Shown: positions 7,256 through 16,030, counted from the stretch's first letter. The stretch: 18,872 nucleotides of DNA from JANNGZ01 sp031404155 (GCA_031404155.1 JANNGZ010000126.1:1-18872); one strand, 5' to 3'. A program made the numbers and translations. Notes: generated from the sequence alone by a model not told the origin.

Positions 7256-7708
7256 ATGAAGCGCGTCAACAAGTCCGTTCTGATCTGGTACTCGCCGCGC
7301 GAGATGTACGAGCTGGTGACCGCCGTCGAGGACTATCCGCGCTTCCTGCCCTGGTGCCACGCCAGCGAGGTGCTGGACCGCGGCGACGCGGCTCTCACCG
7401 CGCGCCTGCACCTGCACTTCATGGGCGTGCGCCACGCCTTCACCACGCGCAACCTGCATGTCGACGGCCGCTCGGTGACGATGGCGCTGCTCGACGGTCC
7501 GTTTTCCATGCTCGACGGCACCTGGCTCTTCGAGCCGCTCGGCCGCCCGGGCAGCGACGCCGCCGCCTGCAAGGTGCTGTTTGACCTGCGTTATGCCTTT
7601 GCCAACCCGGCGCTGGAGGCGCTGATCAGCCCCGCGTTCGACCGCATCGCCGACACCTTCGTCGACTCCTTCGTCAAGCGGGCGGAGAGTGTCTATGGGC
7701 CACGCTGA
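7256..7708 (+). CDS. ratA: RatA/COQ10-like START-domain protein
   Basis: A 150-residue polyketide-cyclase/START-type protein. Recognisable blocks are KSVLIWYSPREMYELVTAVEDYPRFLPWC at the N-terminus, a central beta-rich part (LDGPFSMLDGTWLFEPL) and a C-terminal helix (PAFDRIADTFVDSFVKRAESVYG). The E. coli homologue was named RatA for an effect on ribosome subunit joining and paired with RatB (RnfH). The eukaryotic relative COQ10 binds ubiquinone and aids respiration, and lipid or quinone binding is a likely role here as well. The gene overlaps rnfH by 14 bases, so the two are probably translationally coupled. Divergence from smpB is a widespread arrangement. Confidence 0.92.
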   Translation: MKRVNKSVLIWYSPREMYELVTAVEDYPRFLPWCHASEVLDRGDAALTARLHLHFMGVRHAFTTRNLHVDGRSVTMALLDGPFSMLDGTWLFEPLGRPGSDAAACKVLFDLRYAFANPALEALISPAFDRIADTFVDSFVKRAESVYGPR

Positions 7709-8030
7709 GGGTTTGGGCGCAGCGCTGTTGCGCGTCGAGCTGGCCTACAGCCCGGCGCCCGACCTGGTCGACCGCCAGACGCTGCACCTCGCACCCGGCG
7801 CGACGGTAGCCGACGCATTGCAAGCCAGCGGTGTCTTGCAACGCCACCCTGAGCTGGCGTTGGCGACCCTGAGCGCCGGTGTCTGGTGCAAGGCCAAGCC
7901 GCTGGAACACTTGCTGCGCGACGGCGACCGGGTCGAGGTGTACCGGCCACTCAAGGTCGACCCCAAGGAAGCGCGAAGGCTGCGCTACAAACGCGACGGC
8001 AAGGCCAAGCGGGTCACCACAGGCGGCTGA
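7695..8030 (+). CDS. rnfH: RnfH-family ubiquitin-like (beta-grasp) protein
   Basis: A 111-residue protein with the RnfH signature: LLRVELAYSPAPD, TLHLAPGATVADALQASGVL, LRDGDRVEVYRPLKVDPKEARRLR. The beta-grasp fold resembles ThiS/MoaD but lacks a C-terminal Gly-Gly carrier motif next to the fold; the final TTGG follows a basic tail and is not in the expected position. Its function is unsettled; relatives adjoin rnf electron-transport genes or ratA. I prefer ATG at 7695 because GGAG (7684-7687) lies seven bases upstream. The in-frame GTG at 7689 would leave too short a spacer. It overlaps ratA by 14 bases and converges on the DUF4124 gene. Confidence 0.9.
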   Translation: MGHAEGLGAALLRVELAYSPAPDLVDRQTLHLAPGATVADALQASGVLQRHPELALATLSAGVWCKAKPLEHLLRDGDRVEVYRPLKVDPKEARRLRYKRDGKAKRVTTGG

Positions 8031-8065
8031 ACGCGGCGACGCGCGTTGGTCAGTCGGCGCTCAAG

Positions 8066-8090
8066 CCGCGGCGCCGCCGCGGGTTGTGTT
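8066..8090 (+). terminator. 7-bp GC hairpin followed by a T-rich run
   Basis: CCGCGGC (8066-8072) and GCCGCGG (8076-8082) form a perfect stem with a 3-base loop, followed by GTTGTGTT. It lies between the convergent rnfH and DUF4124 genes and fits a weak intrinsic terminator for ratA-rnfH. Confidence 0.5.
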
Positions 8091-8115
8091 CGGCTCGCCG
8101 CTCAGCGGCAGCGGG

Positions 8116-8625
8116 TCAACGGCAGTCGGAGGCCATTGCGCTGCGCGCGCGTTGCATCTCGTCGGCGCGCTGCTTGTCGTCGAGGATCTCGCGCTCGCCC
8201 TTTTCGTTCACCCGCACCGCGCGGACGCCGCTCTCCAGGGTACGCAGTTGCACCTTGGCCCGCTCGCAGTTCTCGGCTCTTGCCGCAGCGAGCTTGGTTT
8301 CTTCCTGCTTGCGCAGCGCCAACTGGTCCTGCTCGGCCTTGCGCTTGCGCGCTTCGAGTTCCGGGTCGACGCGCGCTTTGCCCGAGTCGGCCCCCGAAGC
8401 CGCAGCCGATGCAGCCGACGCCGCAGGCACAGGCGCCGGTGCTGCGCGCCGTGCGGGTGGCGCGGGGCGGGAGAGGATGTCCTTCTCGGCCACGTCGCGC
8501 GGCGGCGGCAGGTCGCTCACCGTGACCCGGCCCTGGCTGTCGCGCCATTTCCATTGCGCCTGCGCGGCGCCGTGCAGCGTGACCGTGAACAACAAGGCGG
8601 CGAGGGTCAGACAGAGTCGGCGCAT
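8116..8625 (-). CDS. DUF4124-domain protein with signal peptide
   Basis: A 169-residue predicted exported protein of unknown function. Residues 1-22 form a signal peptide (MRRLCLTLAALLFTVTLHGAAQA). The DUF4124 core follows directly (QWKWRDSQGRVTVSDLPPPRDV), a short beta motif with a Trp-rich start. Then come an Ala/Pro-rich linker and a charged, probably helical segment (about 85-165, rich in Lys, Glu and Arg), suited to a coiled coil. The ATG at 8625 is preferred because it puts the Arg pair at the signal-peptide start; an ATG at 8640 would add MGLSP. No strong Shine-Dalgarno precedes either. Its start is about 120 bases from the divergent guaB start. Confidence 0.83.
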   Translation of the reverse strand: MRRLCLTLAALLFTVTLHGAAQAQWKWRDSQGRVTVSDLPPPRDVAEKDILSRPAPPARRAAPAPVPAASAASAAASGADSGKARVDPELEARKRKAEQDQLALRKQEETKLAAARAENCERAKVQLRTLESGVRAVRVNEKGEREILDDKQRADEMQRARSAMASDCR

Positions 8626-8707
8626 AGGAGAGAGGCCCATGTCGAAGCAGATGCCGCCCAGTGTAGCGGCGCGCCCTGCAACGAGGCGTGACCGAGTGGG
8701 CGGTCCG

Positions 8708-8713
8708 TATAAT
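8708..8713 (+). promoter_or_regulatory. consensus -10 box (TATAAT) for guaB
   Basis: A perfect TATAAT lies 29 bases before the guaB ATG. No TTGACA-like -35 sits at the standard distance. It probably drives guaB and possibly the genes after it. A weak Shine-Dalgarno (GGAG, 8728-8731) follows. Confidence 0.55.
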
Positions 8714-8742
8714 CTGCTTTTGCGACTGGAGCTACACCCACC

Positions 8743-10215
8743 ATGCGCCTTCTCGGCAAAGCGCTGACCTTCGACGATGTGTTGTTGGTTCCAGCCTTCT
8801 CCCAGGTGTTGCCCCGCGACACCAGCCTCTCGACCCGCCTTTCCCGCAACATCACCCTGAACCTGCCGCTGGTTTCCGCGGCAATGGACACGGTGACCGA
8901 AGCCCGCCTCGCGATCGCGATGGCGCAGGAAGGCGGCATCGGCATCGTGCACAAAAACCTCACGCCGCGGCAGCAGGCCGCGGAGGTGGCGCGTGTCAAA
9001 CGCTACGAATCCGGCGTGCTGCGCGACCCGATCACGGTGACACCCGACGTCACCGTGCGCGAGGTGATGTCGCTGGCCCAGCAGCACGGCATCTCCGGTT
9101 TTCCGGTGCTCGAGGGCGCGAAGGTGGTGGGCATCGTCACCAACCGTGACCTGCGTTTCGAGACCCGCATGAACGCACCGGTGCGCGAGATCATGACGCC
9201 GCGCGAGCGCCTGATCACGGTGCGCGAAAGCGCCACCCTCGCCGACGGCAAGGCGCTGATGCACAAGCACAAGCTCGAGCGGGTGCTGGTCGTGAACGAC
9301 GCCTTCGAGCTGCGTGGCCTGATGACGGTGAAGGACATCACCAAACAAACCAACTTTCCCAACGCCGCGCGCGACAGCCACGGCAAGCTGCGGGTGGGCG
9401 CTGCGGTGGGTGTGGGCGAGGGGACCGAAGAGCGCGTGGAACTGCTGGTCAAGGCCGGCGTCGACGCGATCGTGGTCGACACCGCGCATGGCCATTCGGC
9501 AGGCGTGATCGAGCGGGTGCGCTGGGTCAAGCGGAACTTCCCCGGCGTCGACGTGATCGGCGGCAACATTGCCACCGGCGCCGCGGCGCTGGCCTTGGTG
9601 GAGGCCGGTGCCGACGGGGTCAAGGTGGGCATCGGCCCGGGGTCGATCTGCACCACGCGCATCGTGGCCGGTGTGGGTGTGCCGCAGATCACCGCCATCG
9701 ACAACGTGGCCACCGCATTGCGCGGCAGCCAGGTGCCCTTGATTGCCGACGGTGGCATCCGCTACTCGGGCGACCTGGCCAAGGCGGTCGCCGCCGGCGC
9801 CAGCACCGTGATGATGGGCGGCATGTTTGCCGGCACCGAAGAGGCGCCAGGGGAAGTGGTGCTGTTTCAGGGCCGCAGCTACAAGAGCTACCGCGGCATG
9901 GGCTCGATCGGCGCAATGCAGGCCGGCTCGGCCGACCGCTACTTCCAGGAAACCGACGAGACCGGCAACCCCAACACCGACAAGCTGGTGCCCGAGGGCA
10001 TCGAGGGCCGCGTGCCCTACAAGGGCTCTGTGGTTTCAATCATCTTCCAGATGGCCGGCGGCCTGCGCGCGTCGATGGGCTATTGCGGCTGCAACGGCAT
10101 CACGCAGATGCACGACCGCGCCGAGTTCGTCGAGATCACGTCCGCCGGCATCCGCGAGAGCCACGTGCACGACGTGCAGATCACCAAGGAAGCGCCGAAC
10201 TACCGCTCGGAGTAA
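8743..10215 (+). CDS. guaB: inosine-5'-monophosphate dehydrogenase
   Basis: GuaB oxidises IMP to XMP with NAD+, the committed step of guanine nucleotide synthesis. The 490-residue product has full family length. It begins with the barrel entry (LTFDDVLLVPAFSQVLPRD). Two CBS domains, about residues 95-205 (RDPITVTPDVTVREVM, GIVTNRDLRFET, VREIMTPRERLITV), bind regulatory nucleotides. In the barrel are VVDTAHGHSAGV and DVIGGNIAT. The catalytic loop GPGSICTTRIVAGVG carries the nucleophile Cys303. The IMP-phosphate site DGGIRYSGDLAKA and the mobile flap (YKSYRGMGS) follow. The C-terminal ITSAGIRESHVHDVQITKEAPNY is characteristic of proteobacterial GuaB. Downstream are an MFS gene and guaA on the same strand. 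Confidence 0.98.
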   Translation: MRLLGKALTFDDVLLVPAFSQVLPRDTSLSTRLSRNITLNLPLVSAAMDTVTEARLAIAMAQEGGIGIVHKNLTPRQQAAEVARVKRYESGVLRDPITVTPDVTVREVMSLAQQHGISGFPVLEGAKVVGIVTNRDLRFETRMNAPVREIMTPRERLITVRESATLADGKALMHKHKLERVLVVNDAFELRGLMTVKDITKQTNFPNAARDSHGKLRVGAAVGVGEGTEERVELLVKAGVDAIVVDTAHGHSAGVIERVRWVKRNFPGVDVIGGNIATGAAALALVEAGADGVKVGIGPGSICTTRIVAGVGVPQITAIDNVATALRGSQVPLIADGGIRYSGDLAKAVAAGASTVMMGGMFAGTEEAPGEVVLFQGRSYKSYRGMGSIGAMQAGSADRYFQETDETGNPNTDKLVPEGIEGRVPYKGSVVSIIFQMAGGLRASMGYCGCNGITQMHDRAEFVEITSAGIRESHVHDVQITKEAPNYRSE

Positions 10216-10216
10216 A

Positions 10217-10243
10217 TGACAGCCCCAAGCACGCTCCGCTCGC
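10217..10243 (+). repeat. gene-end repeat, copy 3 (TGACAGCCCC type)
   Basis: It begins TGACAGCCCCAAGCACGC one base after the guaB stop codon (TAA 10213-10215). It matches copies 1 and 2 in sequence and in orientation relative to the gene it follows. Confidence 0.5.
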
Positions 10244-10303
10244 AGTCCCAGGGCCCGGTATGGCCCCTGCGTGGCCCGTGGGCGCTCGGCCTCTGAACGC
10301 TTG

Positions 10304-11569
10304 ATGTCCTACCCTGCCACCGCCAAGCCGCCACCGACTCAGGCGGCGATGCCCTTCATCCTGGTCACGGTGCTGATCGACATGGTGTCGATCGGCTTGA
10401 TCATTCCGGTGCTGCCGCCGCTGGTGGGCACCTTCGCCGCCAACCAGACCGAGCAGGCCTACTGGTACGGCGCGGTGATGTTCGCCTTCGGCATCGCCAA
10501 CTTCTTCGCCTCGCCGATCCTGGGCGCGCTGTCCGACCGCTACGGCCGCCGCCCGGTGCTGCTGCTCGGCTTCAGCGGCCTGGCGCTGAGTTTCATCGTC
10601 ACCGGTTTGGCCACCGCGCTGTGGGTGCTGATCGTGGTGCGCCTTTTCAGCGGCGCGATGCAGGCCAACGCCGCGGTGGCCAACGCCTATGTGGCCGACA
10701 TCACACCGCCCGAGGACCGCGCGCGCCGCTTCGGCCTGCTCGGCGCCATGTTCGGCATGGGCTTCATCCTCGGCCCGGTGCTCGGCGGGCTGCTCGGCGC
10801 GATCGACCTGCACCTGCCGTTCTTCGTGGCCGGCGGCCTGGCGCTGTTGAACTGGCTCTACGGCTTCTTCGTGCTCCCCGAGTCGCTGCCCAGGGAGCGG
10901 CGCACGCCCTTCGAATGGCGCAACGCCAACCCGGTGGCGGCGCTGAAGGGCCTGGCCGAACTCAAGGGCATCGGGCCGCTGGTGATCGTGCTCGCGCTGT
11001 CGGCGATGGCGCAGTTCGTGCTGCATGCCACCTGGGTGCTCTACACCTCGTTCAAGTTCGGCTGGGGCCCGCTGGAGAACGGTTGGTCGCTGTTTGCGGT
11101 GGGCGTGATGTCGGTGCTGGTGCAGGGCGTGCTGCTCAAGCACCTGCTCAAGCGCTTCTCGGCGCAGCGCCTGGCGGTGATGGGGCTGGTGTCCTCGTCG
11201 CTGTGTTACCTCGCCTGGGGCCTGGTGCCCGAAGGCTGGATGATGGTCGTGGTGGTCGCATTCAACCTGCTCGGCTTCGCAGTGGCCTCGGCGATGCAGA
11301 GCATCGTCTCCAACGCCGCCGACGACACCACGCAGGGCCGCACCATGGGCGCGGTGTCGTCGCTGAACAGCATGATGGCGGTGGCCGCGCCGGTGGTCGG
11401 CGCCGCGATCCTCGGCTTTGTCTCACACCTGCCCAAGGGCGACTGGCGCATCGGCGCGCCGTACTACTTCTGCGCGCTGCTGCAGGCAGTGGCGATGCTG
11501 ATCGCGCTGCGCCACTTTGCGCGCCAGCGCCGCACCGAAGTTTCGAACCCGGCGCCGGCCGCGCCCTGA
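10304..11569 (+). CDS. MFS transporter of the TetA-like (TCR/Tet) type
   Basis: A 421-residue inner-membrane protein with about 12 hydrophobic segments in two six-helix halves. The first helix carries the acidic residue in VLIDMVSIGLIIPVLP seen in TetA-type drug/H+ antiporters. Motif A is present at residues 74-83 (GALSDRYGRR), and the antiporter motif C is in GMGFILGPVLGGLLG (about 151-165). This predicts proton-driven efflux; the substrate cannot be read from sequence, and most chromosomal members are not tetracycline resistance genes. The ATG at 10304 gives a short cytoplasmic N-terminus; an earlier in-frame codon at 10271 would add 11 unlikely residues. It lies between guaB and guaA, with only 17 bases before guaA, so all three may be cotranscribed. 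Confidence 0.9.
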   Translation: MSYPATAKPPPTQAAMPFILVTVLIDMVSIGLIIPVLPPLVGTFAANQTEQAYWYGAVMFAFGIANFFASPILGALSDRYGRRPVLLLGFSGLALSFIVTGLATALWVLIVVRLFSGAMQANAAVANAYVADITPPEDRARRFGLLGAMFGMGFILGPVLGGLLGAIDLHLPFFVAGGLALLNWLYGFFVLPESLPRERRTPFEWRNANPVAALKGLAELKGIGPLVIVLALSAMAQFVLHATWVLYTSFKFGWGPLENGWSLFAVGVMSVLVQGVLLKHLLKRFSAQRLAVMGLVSSSLCYLAWGLVPEGWMMVVVVAFNLLGFAVASAMQSIVSNAADDTTQGRTMGAVSSLNSMMAVAAPVVGAAILGFVSHLPKGDWRIGAPYYFCALLQAVAMLIALRHFARQRRTEVSNPAPAAP

Positions 11570-11586
11570 GACCCAAGAACCCCACG

Positions 11587-13221
<1,635 letters not shown>

Positions 13222-13321
13222 GAGGCCCCTGGTCCTAGGCCTTCGGGTTTAGTCTGGCGCCATGAGCCTGCCCGGCCGCCCGAAAGGCGAATACCGGAGT
13301 GCGCAGCACGGAGGTTGCCTG

Positions 13322-14551
13322 ATGAACGACACCGTGGCCACGCTGTACCGGCAGGAAAGCCGGCGAGTGTTTTCAACGCTGGTGCGGCTGCTGGGCAGCT
13401 TCGACGCGGCCGAAGAAGCGCTGCACGACGCTTTTGTTGCCGCGGCCGAGCAGTGGCCCAGCCACGGCGTGCCGGCCAACCCGGTGGCCTGGCTTGTTTC
13501 CGCCGGCCGCTTCAAGGCGATCGACCGCATCCGCCGCGACAAGCGGTTCGTGGGTTGGGACGAAGCCGCCGAACAAACCGAGGCGGTGGCCGACGACGCA
13601 CCCGGCTGGGAGCACTTGGTCGACGAGCGCGACGCCATCGAGGACGACCGCCTGCGCCTGGTCATCACCTGCAGCCACCCGAGCTTGGCCGAAGAGGCGC
13701 GCATCGCGCTCACGCTGCGCGAAGTCTGCGGCCTCACCACCGAGGCGATTGCGGCGGCCTTCCTGGTCGCCACGCCCACGCTGGCGCAGCGTATCGTGCG
13801 CGCCAAGGCCAAGATCGCGGCGGCGCGCATCCCCTACGAAGTGCCGGGCCCGGCCGAGCGGCCGGCGCGGCTGGCCAGCGTGCTGCGGGTGGTCTACCTG
13901 GTCTTCAACGAAGGCCATTCGGCGCAGGCGGCGGGGCTGGCTGACGAAGCGATCCGCCTGGCGCGGCTGCTGCGGGCGCTGCTGTGCGAGCCTGTTCCCG
14001 AGCCCGAGGTGCTGGGCCTTCTGGCGCTGCTGCTGTTGCACGACGCACGCCGCGCCGCGCGTTGCTCGGCAGCGGGCGAACTGGTGCCGCTGGAAGAACA
14101 GGACCGTGCGCTGTGGAACCCCGGCGCGATCACCGAAGGCTGCGCGCTGGCCGAAGCAGCGTTGTCGCAGCGCGGCTTTGGCGCCTACGCGCTGCAAGCC
14201 GCGATTGCGGCGCTGCACGGCGAAGCCGCGAGCGCGGCAGAGACCGACTGGCCGCAGATCGTGGGCCTGTACGACGCACTCCTGCGCGTCGAGCCCAGCG
14301 CCGTGATCGCGCTCAACCGCGCCGTGGCGGTGGCGATGCGCGACGGCCCCGAGGCCGGCCTGGCGCTGGTCGAGCCGCTGTTGACCGCGCTGCCGGGCTA
14401 CCACGCCGCACCCGCGGCGGCGGCCGACCTGTGCCGCCGCGCCGGCCGGCTGCACGAAGCCCAGGTGCACTACCGCGCCGCCGCCGCCTTGGCGCGGCAG
14501 GAGCCCGAGCGCCGCTTCCTGCTGCGCCGGCTGGCCGAAGTGGGTGGCTGA
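13322..14551 (+). CDS. ECF42-type RNA polymerase sigma factor with C-terminal extension
   Basis: A 409-residue sigma factor, about twice the usual ECF length. Region sigma-2 spans about residues 10-76 (SFDAAEEALHDAFVAAAEQW, FKAIDRIRRDKR). Region sigma-4 spans about 110-165 (SLAEEARIALTLREVCGLTT, TLAQRIVRAKAKI). The rest is the DUF6596/TPR-like extension of ECF42 sigma factors (RVVYLVFNEGHSAQ, ITEGCALAEAAL, ALNRAVAVAMRDGPEAGL). Family members have no anti-sigma partner and usually adjoin genes for DGPF/YCII proteins, as here; the extension is thought to control activity. The ATG at 13322 has GGAGG seven bases upstream (13310-13314). The in-frame ATG at 13262 lacks such a site and would add residues unlike the family. 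No target-type promoter is seen before the gene, so it may not be autoregulated. Confidence 0.92.
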   Translation: MNDTVATLYRQESRRVFSTLVRLLGSFDAAEEALHDAFVAAAEQWPSHGVPANPVAWLVSAGRFKAIDRIRRDKRFVGWDEAAEQTEAVADDAPGWEHLVDERDAIEDDRLRLVITCSHPSLAEEARIALTLREVCGLTTEAIAAAFLVATPTLAQRIVRAKAKIAAARIPYEVPGPAERPARLASVLRVVYLVFNEGHSAQAAGLADEAIRLARLLRALLCEPVPEPEVLGLLALLLLHDARRAARCSAAGELVPLEEQDRALWNPGAITEGCALAEAALSQRGFGAYALQAAIAALHGEAASAAETDWPQIVGLYDALLRVEPSAVIALNRAVAVAMRDGPEAGLALVEPLLTALPGYHAAPAAAADLCRRAGRLHEAQVHYRAAAALARQEPERRFLLRRLAEVGG

Positions 14552-14570
14552 ATTTTATTTCTTCATCGCG

Positions 14571-14599
14571 TGTCGAAAGCCGTCGAGACCGTTCGACTA
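14571..14599 (+). promoter_or_regulatory. ECF-type promoter (TGTCGA-N17-CGACTA) for the three-gene operon
   Basis: TGTCGA at 14571-14576 and CGACTA at 14594-14599 are separated by exactly 17 bases. They lie between the sigma gene and the VOC gene. From memory, ECF42 target promoters have TGTCGA at -35 and a CGA/TC-type -10, which this matches. Transcription would start near 14606, giving a leader of about 45 bases that ends in a good Shine-Dalgarno (GGAG, 14641-14644). Confidence 0.6.
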
Positions 14600-14650
14600 C
14601 TCCATGCCGGCAGATTGAAACCATCCACACCCACCCCACTGGAGCCTCTC

Positions 14651-15100
14651 ATGACCACCACCCTGACCCCCTACCTGAGCTTTGGCGGCAACACCCGCGA
14701 GGCCTTTGCTTTCTATGAAGAGGCGCTCGGCGCCAAGATCGAAACCATGATGAGCTACGCCGACATGCCCGCGCCGGCCGCAGGCGACGCCGGTTGCGGC
14801 GACGGCCCGCCCCCCAGCGGCGACGGCATCATGCATGCGTGCCTGGCGCTGCCCGGCGGCGCGATGCTGTTTGCCGGCGACACTCCGCCCGGCATGCCTT
14901 ACGAGGGCATGAAAGGCGTGATGCTCGCGCTGCAATACGACACCGTCGACCAGGCCCACAGCGCCTTCAACGCGCTGTCGCAAGGCGGCCAGGTGACGAT
15001 GCCGCTAGCACCCGCGTTCTGGGCCAAGACCTTCGGCATGCTGACCGACCGCTTCGGCGTCAGCTGGGCCGTCAACGGCGAGCCGATCGCGTTCGAGTAA
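14651..15100 (+). CDS. PhnB-like VOC-superfamily protein
   Basis: A 149-residue vicinal-oxygen-chelate/glyoxalase-fold protein of the PhnB (3-demethylubiquinone methyltransferase-like) type. Marks are TPYLSFGGNTREAFAFYEEALGAKIE at the N-terminus, ALPGGAMLFAGDTPP in the middle, and the C-terminal FWAKTFGMLTDRFGVSWAVN. Despite the domain name, the family has no proven common reaction; many members lack metal ligands or bind small molecules. A Gly/Pro-rich insert (about residues 38-58, including a CGDGPPPSGDG stretch) is longer than in most relatives. The start has GGAG six bases upstream. It is the first gene after the ECF42-type promoter, 32 bases ahead of the SRPBCC gene. Confidence 0.88.
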   Translation: MTTTLTPYLSFGGNTREAFAFYEEALGAKIETMMSYADMPAPAAGDAGCGDGPPPSGDGIMHACLALPGGAMLFAGDTPPGMPYEGMKGVMLALQYDTVDQAHSAFNALSQGGQVTMPLAPAFWAKTFGMLTDRFGVSWAVNGEPIAFE

Positions 15101-15132
15101 GCCCATTCGGCACACCCATCAAGGAGCCCACC

Positions 15133-15594
15133 ATGAACTCCGACCGCGACCTCGTCATCACGCGCGACATCGCCGTGCCGCGCCACAAGCTGTACCGCTG
15201 CTGGACCGAACCCGAGCTGATCAAGCAGTGGTTTGCGCCGAAACCCTGGGTGACGCCGCATGCCGAAGTCGACCTGCGTGTGGGCGGCACCAGCCTGGTG
15301 GTGATGCGCGGGCCCGACGGCCAGGAGTTCCCCAACCCGGGTGTCTATCTGGAGTTGGTGCCCAACGAGCGCATCGTCGCCACAGACGCCTACACCAGCG
15401 CCTGGGAGCTCGCGGCCAAGCCCTTCATGACCCTGATCCTGACGTTCGAGGACCTCGGCGGTGGCAGAACCCGCTACACCGCGCGCGCCCGCCACTGGAC
15501 CGAGGCCGACCGCGAAGCGCACGAGAAAATGGGCTTCACCGAAGGCTGGGGCCGGTGCACCACCCAGCTGGCCGAACTGGCGGCCACGCTGTGA
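15133..15594 (+). CDS. SRPBCC/AHSA1-domain protein
   Basis: A 153-residue protein of the activator-of-Hsp90 (AHSA1) branch of the START/Bet v1-like fold. It shows the typical start (ITRDIAVPRHKLYRCWTEPELIKQWFAP), a central strand pair (EVDLRVGGTSLVVMRGPDG) and the C-terminal helix (EAHEKMGFTEGWGRCTTQLAELAATL). These folds make a deep pocket for hydrophobic ligands; the reaction or ligand is unknown. The ATG follows AAGGAG with a 6-base spacer (15121-15126). Its TGA overlaps the next gene's GTG by four bases (GTGA), so the two are translationally coupled. ECF41/ECF42-linked genes often include this fold with VOC and YCII proteins. Confidence 0.9.
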   Translation: MNSDRDLVITRDIAVPRHKLYRCWTEPELIKQWFAPKPWVTPHAEVDLRVGGTSLVVMRGPDGQEFPNPGVYLELVPNERIVATDAYTSAWELAAKPFMTLILTFEDLGGGRTRYTARARHWTEADREAHEKMGFTEGWGRCTTQLAELAATL

Positions 15595-15932
15595 AGTACC
15601 TGTGCCTGGTCTACCTCGACGCTGCGCACTGGAACGCGTGCAGCGACAGCGTCTGCGCCGACTATGTGCAGCAGCTCGCGGCCGGCCGGCGCCTGCTGGC
15701 CGCCGAGCCGCTGCACCCCACGCACACCGCGACCACGGTGCGCGTGCGCAACGGCGAGGTGACGCTGTTCGACGGGCCCTTTGCCGAGACCAAGGAGATG
15801 CTGGCGGGCTTCTACCTGGTGGACGCGAAGGACCTGAACGAAGCGATTCAGCTCGCCGCCGGCATCCCGCCGGCTTTGCACGGCAGCATCGAGGTGCGGC
15901 CGGTGCGCGAGCTGCAGGTGGTGCCGGCCTGA
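15591..15932 (+). CDS. DGPF/YCII-domain protein
   Basis: A 113-residue YciI-related protein. It begins VKYLCLVYLD and carries the naming motif DGPF at residues 61-64 (VTLFDGPFAETKEMLAGFYLV). It ends with a strand set (GSIEVRPVREL). YCII domains are ferredoxin-like dimers with a conserved His/Asp pocket, suspected of enzymatic or binding activity but mostly uncharacterised. DGPF proteins are the usual genomic partners of ECF42 sigma factors, which strongly supports the sigma assignment. The start is GTG at 15591 inside the preceding gene's stop (GTGA overlap); no ATG is available near the conserved N-terminus. Confidence 0.9.
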   Translation: MKYLCLVYLDAAHWNACSDSVCADYVQQLAAGRRLLAAEPLHPTHTATTVRVRNGEVTLFDGPFAETKEMLAGFYLVDAKDLNEAIQLAAGIPPALHGSIEVRPVRELQVVPA

Positions 15933-15962
15933 ACCGCGTCCTTCAGAGGCGCAGGCCCGGCG

Positions 15963-15982
15963 GCAGCGGCTGGTGCCGCTGC
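15963..15982 (+). terminator. 8-bp stem hairpin after the sigma-dependent operon
   Basis: GCAGCGGC and GCCGCTGC make a perfect 8-bp stem with TGGT loop, 30 bases after the DGPF gene. No T-run follows. It likely ends the operon and insulates it from the next promoter region, though rho-independent termination is not assured. Confidence 0.45.
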
Positions 15983-15988
15983 GCCACA

Positions 15989-16026
15989 CCATCCTATAAC
16001 CATCCACAGGGATGGTGATAGGATGG
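15989..16026 (+). promoter_or_regulatory. four-half-site palindromic operator over the promoter of the RHH gene
   Basis: Arms 15989-16005 and 16010-16026 are inverted copies with 16 of 17 bases matching around a 4-base centre. Each arm holds two hexamers: CCATCC at 15989 and 16000, GGATGG at 16010 and 16021. Successive starts are 11, 10 and 11 bases apart, about one helical turn, so all sites face the same side of the DNA. A -10-like TATAAC (15995-16000) and the AGGA ribosome site (16020-16023) of the next gene lie inside. This is the layout expected for cooperative binding by ribbon-helix-helix dimers, so autorepression is inferred. Confidence 0.7.
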
Positions 16027-16030
16027 CGTC

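Noticed and set aside
7256..8030. ratA-rnfH as a genuine toxin-antitoxin module
   Set aside because: The names come from E. coli; RnfH is not established as an antitoxin, and the COQ10-like fold and wide conservation suggest a housekeeping role.
10304..11569. Calling the MFS gene a tetracycline resistance gene
   Set aside because: TetA-like motifs define a broad efflux family; the chromosomal setting between gua genes gives no sign of a resistance cassette.
10621..11586. Possible N-terminal extension of GuaA, since its frame is open far upstream
   Set aside because: The extension is the out-of-frame shadow of the MFS gene; GuaA homology begins exactly at the ATG at 11587.
15989..16026. Reading the palindrome as a transcription terminator
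   Set aside because: It lies immediately before a start codon, contains a -10-like box, has paired half-sites and no T-run; a separate hairpin at 15963-15982 better fits termination.
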